This document shows positions 24,358-29,262 of a stretch of DNA of 29,262 nucleotides, piece by piece (position 1 is the first letter of the stretch; every line of letters starts with the position of its first letter). A program made the translations under genes and the position numbers. The notes under the pieces were generated by a model. The model was not told the origin of the DNA, did no database searches, and saw only the letters and a list, made by a program, of their open reading frames with translations. Source of the DNA: Albidovulum sp. (lineage in GTDB: Bacteria > Pseudomonadota > Alphaproteobacteria > Rhodobacterales > Rhodobacteraceae). The DNA lies in assembly GCA_030837825.1 (NCBI GenBank), contig JAUQYB010000011.1, forward strand, positions 1 to 29,262. The letters are read 5' to 3'.

Positions 24358-24384
24358 ATGCCCGCGAAAGCGGGCATCTCCGGG
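24358..24384 (+). repeat. REP-like element, copy B (GAAA-loop hairpin)
   Basis: ATGCCCGC and GCGGGCAT pair perfectly around a GAAA tetraloop, followed by CTCCGG. CCCGCGAAAGCGGG palindromes are common dispersed repeats in proteobacterial genomes. It is the inverted relative of copy A. Confidence 0.7.
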
Positions 24385-24438
24385 GACTGCGGCCGCCCCC
24401 TCCAGCGGCGCAACGGATGACGGAAGGACACCGCCCGC

Positions 24439-25326
24439 TCACCCCGCCCCCTCGTCCTTCAGCAGCAGGGCCAGCGCCAGCGCCGTCAGGCCGACGCCGG
24501 CGAGGATCAGCGCCGGCGGCGCCGGCCGGCCCAGCGCCACCTGCCACAGGATCACCCAGGACGGAACGAGATAGGTATAGGCCATCACCTTGGCCGAAGG
24601 CAGGCGCAGCGTCGCATACTGCACCAGGACAAAGGTGACGGCCGAGGCGAAGACGGCGGTGTAGACCAGCGCCACCCAGACGATGCCAGGCAGCGCCATC
24701 CAGTCGGTCGCCCGGATCGCCTCCCAGCCGTAAGCCGTGGTGATCGCCGCTCCGGCGAGCGTCATCCCGAAGGTGAAGACCATCGGGCTCTCCCCCCGGC
24801 TGAGCCGGCGCACCGCCGGCGTGTAGACCGCGTGCAGCACGCAGCCGACGAAATAGAGCGCCTCGCCCCGCCCCACCTCGACGCGGAGCGCCGCGCGCCA
24901 GTCGGCCCGGAAGATCACCCAGAGCGCCCCCGCCGCGCCGATGGCGAGCGCGAGCGCGATCCGGCGCGTCGTCACCTGCCTGAGCAGCAGCCAGCCGAAG
25001 CCAGCCGACAGGATCGGCGTCAGGGTGAAGACGGCTGCGGCCGAGACCGGCGCGGCGGTCTTCAGCCCCTCGAACATCAGGATGAAATAGCCTGCCAGCA
25101 GCCCGCCGACGACGAGATAGCGCCAGGGCGCCCGCGCCGCGCCGGCGGGCAGGCCGGTCGTGGCCGCCGCCGCAGCGCCGATGATTGCCGCCGCCAGAAC
25201 GAAGCGCACCGCGGTGAAGGCGACCGGCGACACCACGTTGGCCACCAGCGCGCCCAGCGGAAACGACCCCGCCACCAGCATCGAGAAGAAGAGCATGGCG
25301 AGATGGCCGCGCGCGGGTCCGCTCAT
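24439..25326 (-). CDS. EamA/DMT-family membrane transporter
   Basis: A 295-residue exporter of the drug/metabolite transporter superfamily. About ten hydrophobic segments fall in two repeats, each of the EamA kind: one ending near LLLRQVTTRRIALALAIGAAGALWVIF, and a second with ALVYTAVFASAVTFVLVQYATLRLPSAKVMAYTYLVPSWVILW. The substrate is unknown; relatives export amino acids or other small metabolites. ATG 25326 was chosen over a longer frame because TGAGGGC lies directly upstream and the start is four bases after the LysR stop, which shows co-transcription with that regulator. Confidence 0.9.
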   Translation of the reverse strand: MSGPARGHLAMLFFSMLVAGSFPLGALVANVVSPVAFTAVRFVLAAAIIGAAAAATTGLPAGAARAPWRYLVVGGLLAGYFILMFEGLKTAAPVSAAAVFTLTPILSAGFGWLLLRQVTTRRIALALAIGAAGALWVIFRADWRAALRVEVGRGEALYFVGCVLHAVYTPAVRRLSRGESPMVFTFGMTLAGAAITTAYGWEAIRATDWMALPGIVWVALVYTAVFASAVTFVLVQYATLRLPSAKVMAYTYLVPSWVILWQVALGRPAPPALILAGVGLTALALALLLKDEGAG

Positions 25327-25330
25327 GCCC

Positions 25331-26212
25331 TCAGTCCGGGTCGCAGGTCCGCGCCGCATCCTTCACCGCCTTCAGGAAAAGCTGGATGCGGGGCGAGCGG
25401 TGCAGGTCGACATGGGTGACGAGCCAGAGCGCCGTCGCCCACTCCGGCCTCGGCGGCAGCGCCTCGACCAGCCCGCCCATCGCGCGGGCCTGCAGCACCG
25501 GCAGGAACCCCAGCCCCGCCCCCGACCGGATCGCCTCGGCCAGGACCAGCGCCTCGTTGGTGCGGAAGGTGATGGCGTCGTCCGGCACCCGCGCGGCGAG
25601 CCAGCGGTGGAACGGCGCCCGGCTTTCGGGATCGTCGAGGCCGACGAAGCGGTGGCGGGCGAGATCGCCCTCGCCTTCCGGCAGGCCGTGCGCCTCGGCA
25701 TAGGCGGGCGCGGCATAGAGCGCGACGCGCCGGGTGCAGAGCGGCTGGACGATGTTGTCGGGCTCCTGCGGCCGGCTTCCCGCCCGGATCGCCACATGCG
25801 CCTCGCCGTATTCCAGCCGGAAGAGCCGCGGGTCGCTGACATAGCGGACCCGCAGCCCCGGATGCCCGGCCTGGAGCCCGACGAGCGTCGGCGTCAGCAG
25901 TTCCGACAGCCCGGCGATCGAGGTCACGACCAGCTCGCCCGAGATCTCCGTCGAGGTGCCGGTGATCCGGGCCGAGAGCTGCGCGAACTGCTCCTCGGCC
26001 GCCCCCGCCACCTTCAGAAGCTCCTGCCCCGCCTCGGTCGGCGTGTAGCCGCGCGGGTGGCGCTGGAAGAGCTTTGCCCCGAGCCGCGCCTCCAACGCGT
26101 CGATATGGCGGATCACCGTCGCGTGGTGGACGCCCAGCACCTCGGCCGCGCCCGAGACGGTGCCGATCCGCGCGACCTGATAGGCGGTCCTGACCTCGTC
26201 CCAGCTTTCCAT
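25331..26212 (-). CDS. LysR-family transcriptional regulator
   Basis: A 293-residue regulator. The N-terminal helix-turn-helix is at about residues 3-62 (VARIGTVSGAAEVLGVHHATVIRHIDALEARLGAKLFQRHPRGYTPTEAG); the remainder is the two-lobed periplasmic-binding-like effector domain. ATG 26212 (MESWDE) gives a normal length, with AGGGAG upstream; the longer in-frame start at 26380 adds 56 residues not typical of the family. It precedes the EamA transporter by four bases and is divergent from the azoreductase, so these two are its likely targets. The effector is unknown; quinone- or aromatic-type signals would fit an azoreductase neighbour. Confidence 0.92.
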   Translation of the reverse strand: MESWDEVRTAYQVARIGTVSGAAEVLGVHHATVIRHIDALEARLGAKLFQRHPRGYTPTEAGQELLKVAGAAEEQFAQLSARITGTSTEISGELVVTSIAGLSELLTPTLVGLQAGHPGLRVRYVSDPRLFRLEYGEAHVAIRAGSRPQEPDNIVQPLCTRRVALYAAPAYAEAHGLPEGEGDLARHRFVGLDDPESRAPFHRWLAARVPDDAITFRTNEALVLAEAIRSGAGLGFLPVLQARAMGGLVEALPPRPEWATALWLVTHVDLHRSPRIQLFLKAVKDAARTCDPD

Positions 26213-26365
26213 CCGCCAACTCCCTGAAATCACGCGGGACCATTGCCGGCACCCCGGCCGGCCGATCTGCGCCGGCAACCGGACCTTCCCGCAATCTGCC
26301 GGTTTTCGCGGGGCTTTCAACCGCGATCTGCCGTCCCGGGCGCACCTCGGCCCGCCGGGGCAACA

Positions 26366-26381
26366 TGTGCCCCCATGCACA
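26366..26381. promoter_or_regulatory. Possible LysR-type dyad between lysR and azoR
   Basis: TGTGC-CCCCAT-GCACA is a perfect five-base dyad in the 276-base divergent region. LysR proteins often bind such interrupted palindromes, but the arms are short and chance is possible. Confidence 0.25.
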
Positions 26382-26446
26382 GGATCTGCTCGTCCGTCGC
26401 CAATTCACAATACCAGCGCACAGACACAGGTTGCAGCGACCACTCG

Positions 26447-26488
26447 CAAGGCCCCCACTTTCAAGGCCCCCTCTTTCAAGGACGTCCC
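26447..26488 (+). repeat. 15-bp tandem units leading into the azoR ribosome site
   Basis: CAAGGCCCCCACTTT (26447-26461) and CAAGGCCCCCTCTTT (26462-26476) are near-identical; a third, diverged unit CAAGGACGTCCC follows up to the azoR ATG. The third unit supplies the AAGGA ribosome site, and each earlier unit carries an AAGG copy. Confidence 0.8.
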
Positions 26489-27079
26489 ATGACCCAGATC
26501 CTCCGCATCGATTCCTCGATCAAGGCCGACGCCTCGGTCTCCCGCCGGCTGACCGACCGGGTGATGGCGCGGCTCGCCGCCGCCCATCCCGGCGCCACCG
26601 TCACCACCCGCGACCTCTCCGGCGGCGTGCCCGCGATCGACGGCGCCTGGATCGGCGCGGTCTACACCCCGGCCGAGGCGCGCAGCGCCGACCAGGCCCG
26701 GATCGCCGCCTATTCCGACACGCTCCTCGCCGAGGTCCGCGCCGCCGACATCCTCGTCATCGCGCTGCCGGTCTACAACTTCGGCGTGCCGGCGCAGCTC
26801 AAGAGCTGGATCGACCACCTCGCCCGCAAGGGCGAGACCTTCCGCTACACCGAGGCCGGTCCCGAGGGGCTGCTCAAGGGCAAGCGCGCCATCGTCGCAC
26901 TGTCCTCGGACGGCACCCGGATGGGCTCGGAGATCGACTTCGCCTCGGGCTACCTGCGCCATATCCTCGGCTTTTTCGGCATCACCGGGGTGGAGTTCGT
27001 CGCCGCCGACGCGCTGCTCTTCGGCCCCGAGGCGCGGCTGGAGGCCGCCCACGCGCAGATCGACGCGCTGGCCGCCTGA
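26489..27079 (+). CDS. azoR: FMN-dependent NADH:quinone/azo reductase
   Basis: A 196-residue flavodoxin-fold reductase of the AzoR family, which reduces quinones and azo compounds with NADH through FMN. The phosphate-binding start ILRIDSSIKADASVSRRL, the isoalloxazine loop ALPVYNFGVPAQLKSWIDHL and GFFGITGVEFVAAD are the family signatures. ATG 26489 follows AAGGA at six bases. It is divergent from the LysR regulator and probably controlled by it, as is common for LysR-azoreductase pairs responding to thiol or electrophile stress. The leader carries tandem 15-bp repeats. Confidence 0.93.
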   Translation: MTQILRIDSSIKADASVSRRLTDRVMARLAAAHPGATVTTRDLSGGVPAIDGAWIGAVYTPAEARSADQARIAAYSDTLLAEVRAADILVIALPVYNFGVPAQLKSWIDHLARKGETFRYTEAGPEGLLKGKRAIVALSSDGTRMGSEIDFASGYLRHILGFFGITGVEFVAADALLFGPEARLEAAHAQIDALAA

Positions 27080-27104
27080 CCGGCCCTCGCCCCGCCCTCG
27101 TCCC

Positions 27105-27128
27105 GCCCGCGCCGCCCCCGGCGCGGGC
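27105..27128 (+). terminator. Hairpin downstream of azoR
   Basis: GCCCGCGCC pairs with GGCGCGGGC around a six-base loop 26 bases after the azoR stop. The tail is CTTCCCTT rather than a pure T tract. Confidence 0.45.
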
Positions 27129-27134
27129 CTTCCC

Positions 27135-27163
27135 TTGACTCCCGCCGCCGTTTCCCGTAACGC
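27135..27163 (+). promoter_or_regulatory. Candidate ffh promoter
   Basis: TTGACT (27135-27140) is a good -35 box; 17 bases later TAACGC (27158-27163) is a weak -10. It lies 150 bases upstream of ffh in the only gap before that gene. Confidence 0.4.
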
Positions 27164-27313
27164 CGGGCCAGTTTCCCGGAGGCCGCCACGCTTCCGGTCC
27201 CCGGCCCGAGCGGGGATCGCCATCCGTCAGCGCGTCGCGCCCACGGGTGCCGTTGGCATTTGCAGCGCCGGAGCCCATCTCCGGCAGGAGTAGGCCGGCC
27301 AAGGAGGGCGCGG

Positions 27314-28864
27314 ATGTTCGAGAACCTGTCAGAACGCCTCGGCGGCGTCTTCGACCGGCTGACGAAGCAGGGCGCGCTGTCGGCCGAGGATGTCCGCACC
27401 GCGCTCCGCGAGGTGCGCGTGGCGCTTCTGGAGGCCGACGTCTCGCTTGCCGTTGCGCGCGACTTCGTCAAGGCGGTGGAGGCGAAGGCCACCGGTGCCG
27501 CGGTGACGAAATCGGTCACGCCGGGCCAGCAGGTCGTCAAGATCGTCCACGACGCGCTCGTAGACGTGCTCCGCGGCGCCGAGGACCCCGGCGCGCTCAA
27601 GATCGACAACCCGCCGGCGCCGATCCTGATGGTCGGCCTCCAGGGCTCGGGCAAGACCACGACCACGGCGAAGCTCGCCCGCCGCCTCAAGGAGCGCGAG
27701 CGCAAGCGTGTCCTCATGGCCTCGCTCGACACCAACCGCCCGGCGGCGATGGAACAGCTCGAGATCCTCGGCCGGCAGATCGGGGTGGACACACTGCCGA
27801 TCGTCCGGGGCGAAAGCGCGGTGCAGATCGCCAGGCGCGCCAAAAGCCAGGCCACGCTCGGCGGCTATGACGTCTACATGCTCGACACCGCCGGCCGGCT
27901 CCACATCGACGAAGTGCTGATGGACGAGGTCCAGGCGGTCCGCGACGTGGCCCGCCCGCGCGAGACGCTGCTGGTGGTCGACGGGCTCACCGGCCAGGTC
28001 GCCGTCGAGGTGGCAGAGGAATTCGACGCCAAGGTCGGCATCACCGGCGTGGTGCTGACCCGGATGGACGGCGACGGCCGCGGCGGCGCGGCGCTTTCCA
28101 TGCGCGCGGTCACCGGCAAGCCGATCCGCTTCGTCGGCTTGGGCGAGAAGATGGACGCGCTCGAGACCTTCGAGCCCGAGCGCATCGCCGGGCGCATCCT
28201 CGGCATGGGCGACATCGTCGCGCTGGTCGAGAAGGCGCAGGCCACGCTCGAGGCCGAGCAGGCCGAACGGATGATGAAGCGGTTCCAGAAGGGCCTCTTC
28301 AACATGAACGACCTCAAGGGCCAGCTCGAGCAGATGCTGAAGATGGGCGGCATGCAGGGGATCATGGGGATGATGCCCGGCATGGGGAAACTGTCGAAAC
28401 AGATGGACGAGGCCGGGTTCGACGATTCCGGCCTGCGCCGCCAGATCGCGCTCGTCAACTCGATGACGAAGAAGGAACGCGCCAACCCCGACCTCCTGCA
28501 AGCCTCGCGCAAGAAGCGCATCGCCGCCGGCGCCGGGCTCGACGTCGCCGAACTCAACAAGCTTCTGAAGATGCACCGCCAGATGGCGGACATGATGAAG
28601 AAGATGGGAAGGATGGGCAAAGGCGGCATGCTGAAGCAGGCGATGAAGGGCATGTTCGGGAAGGGTGGCATGCCCGACCCCTCGAAGATGTCCTCCGAGG
28701 AGCTGGAGGCGATGGCGAAGGGCATGCAGGAGGGCATGGCCGGCGGCAAGCTGCCCGGCGGCATGGGCGGCCTGGGCGGCGGCCTTCCCGGTGGTCTCGG
28801 CCGCGGCGGCGTCACCCTGCCGGCCGGCCTCTCGGGCCTCGGCGGTCCGGGCAGGAAGAAGTGA
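27314..28864 (+). CDS. ffh: Signal recognition particle protein Ffh
   Basis: The GTPase of the bacterial SRP, which binds 4.5S RNA and targets nascent membrane proteins to FtsY and SecYEG. In 516 residues, the N domain (ALLEADVSLAVARDFV) is followed by the G domain with the P-loop GLQGSGKT at 108-115, DTNRPAAMEQL, DTAGR, TRMDGDGRGGAALS and GLGEKMDALE. The methionine-rich M domain begins near 300 (MNDLKGQLEQMLKMGGMQGIMGMMPGMGKL) and includes the RNA-binding helix-turn-helix with SMTKKERANPDLL and SRKKRIAAGAG. The C-terminal ~100 residues are an extended Gly/Met/Lys tail, longer than in E. coli Ffh. AAGGAGG precedes ATG 27314. Its stop overlaps the next start as GTGA. Confidence 0.97.
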   Translation: MFENLSERLGGVFDRLTKQGALSAEDVRTALREVRVALLEADVSLAVARDFVKAVEAKATGAAVTKSVTPGQQVVKIVHDALVDVLRGAEDPGALKIDNPPAPILMVGLQGSGKTTTTAKLARRLKERERKRVLMASLDTNRPAAMEQLEILGRQIGVDTLPIVRGESAVQIARRAKSQATLGGYDVYMLDTAGRLHIDEVLMDEVQAVRDVARPRETLLVVDGLTGQVAVEVAEEFDAKVGITGVVLTRMDGDGRGGAALSMRAVTGKPIRFVGLGEKMDALETFEPERIAGRILGMGDIVALVEKAQATLEAEQAERMMKRFQKGLFNMNDLKGQLEQMLKMGGMQGIMGMMPGMGKLSKQMDEAGFDDSGLRRQIALVNSMTKKERANPDLLQASRKKRIAAGAGLDVAELNKLLKMHRQMADMMKKMGRMGKGGMLKQAMKGMFGKGGMPDPSKMSSEELEAMAKGMQEGMAGGKLPGGMGGLGGGLPGGLGRGGVTLPAGLSGLGGPGRKK

Positions 28865-29262
28865 CCGGCACGTCGATCCATATCCCCACGCTCGAGACCG
28901 GGCGGCTGCGCCTGCGGGCGCCGCGGCTGTCGGATTTCGAGCCCTATGCCGCCTTCCGCGGGTCGGAGCGCGCGCGGGTCTTCGGCGGCCCCTTCCCGCG
29001 CGAGGCCGCGTTCGACCAGCTTGCCGAGCTGATCGGCCACTGGGCGCTTCGCGGCTTCGGCCGCTGGATGGTCGCCGACCGCACGACCGACGCGCCGCTC
29101 GGCGTCGTCGGCCTCTACCATCCCGAGGGCTGGCCCGAGCCGGAGGTCGCCTGGTCGGTCTTCGAGACGGCCGAGGGGCGCGGCATCGCCCATGAGGCCG
29201 CGCTCGCGGCCCGGGCCCATGCCTACGGCACGCTCGGCTGGACCACCGCGGTCAGCCTGATC
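28861..29262 (+). CDS. GNAT family N-acetyltransferase (RimJ/RimL type), 3' end cut by window
   Basis: My translation from GTG 28861 gives 134 codons with no stop before the window end. It begins VTGTSIHIPTLETGRLRLRAPRLSDF, the usual opening of the acetyltransferase_3 (RimJ/RimL) group, continues with GRWMVADRTTDAPLGVVGLYHP and VAWSVFETAEGRGIAHEAALAA, which is the beta4/acetyl-CoA loop region. The start overlaps the ffh stop by four bases (GTGA), so translation is coupled to ffh. The acceptor is unknown; N-terminal amino groups of ribosomal proteins are the classic targets. Conserved placement after ffh is common in related genomes to my knowledge, but I cannot check it here. Confidence 0.85.
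   Translation, partial: MTGTSIHIPTLETGRLRLRAPRLSDFEPYAAFRGSERARVFGGPFPREAAFDQLAELIGHWALRGFGRWMVADRTTDAPLGVVGLYHPEGWPEPEVAWSVFETAEGRGIAHEAALAARAHAYGTLGWTTAVSLI

Larger units (their letters stand above)
24106..24438. other. Non-coding stretch with REP-like palindromes
   Basis: This 333-base gap between the lipoprotein and the EamA gene holds no convincing gene. It contains two related palindromic elements in opposite orientation (24134-24154 and 24358-24384) and very GC-rich self-complementary runs such as CCCGCCCGGGCGGGC near 24222-24236. I see no T-tract terminator and no RNA gene. Confidence 0.7.

Noticed and set aside
24106..24438. CRISPR array or RNA gene in the repeat-bearing gap
   Set aside because: Only two related palindromes in opposite orientation are present, without regular spacers, and no tRNA-like or riboswitch-like fold is visible.

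Overview
The window looks like a chromosomal segment of a high-GC alphaproteobacterium, most likely a member of the Rhodobacteraceae (Paracoccus/Rhodobacter relatives). The reasons are very high G+C with strong third-position bias, an F0 operon that stands alone without F1 genes and has both b and b' subunits, a GT14/DUF5928-type glycosyltransferase, and a quinohemoprotein amine dehydrogenase (qhp) locus. No rRNA, tRNA, CRISPR array, transposase or phage gene was recognised. I see 32 protein genes, two of them cut by the window edges.

Region 1 (1-10582) is an amine and carboxylate catabolism island. On the minus strand are qhpA (dihaem alpha subunit of quinohemoprotein amine dehydrogenase) and qhpD (radical SAM thioether-forming maturase, cut at the window start). 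qhpG (flavin monooxygenase for cofactor biogenesis) is divergent. Next, on the minus strand, are an aldehyde dehydrogenase, a FeaR/QhpR-like AraC regulator and a medium-chain acyl-CoA synthetase, then a second, divergent acyl-CoA synthetase. Together they suggest primary amine -> aldehyde -> carboxylic acid -> acyl-CoA. A 13/15 inverted repeat sits between qhpA and qhpG, and a related half-site lies between the aldehyde dehydrogenase and the second synthetase.

Region 2 (10607-14594) holds a small zinc-binding complex I-type protein, a HIT hydrolase, a GT14-like glycosyltransferase with a large extra C-terminal domain, a divergent sulfotransferase and a PAP2 phosphatase; the middle genes may modify a surface glycan. 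Region 3 (14596-19988) holds adenosine kinase and endonuclease III (overlapping genes), a Hint-domain protein that lacks the usual nucleophile, an AraC-Ogt fusion, an OmpA-type glycine-zipper lipoprotein followed by a clear terminator, a FadR/GntR regulator with a likely operator, and a small glycine-rich protein.

Region 4 (20041-23156, minus strand) is the F0 operon atpI-atpB-atpE-atpX-atpF followed by a hairpin and a GNAT gene; a long hairpin separates the c and b' genes. Region 5 (23387-29262) holds an ArsR regulator with a palindromic operator, a small lipoprotein of unusual composition, a 333-base non-coding stretch with two REP-like palindromes in opposite orientation, a LysR-EamA pair divergent from an FMN azoreductase, and ffh overlapping a GNAT gene that runs off the end.

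Most of the window is ordinary housekeeping sequence. The most rewarding places are the qhp regulatory elements, the glycosyltransferase/sulfotransferase pair, and short 12-15 bp tandem triplications found at the edges of three separate genes.
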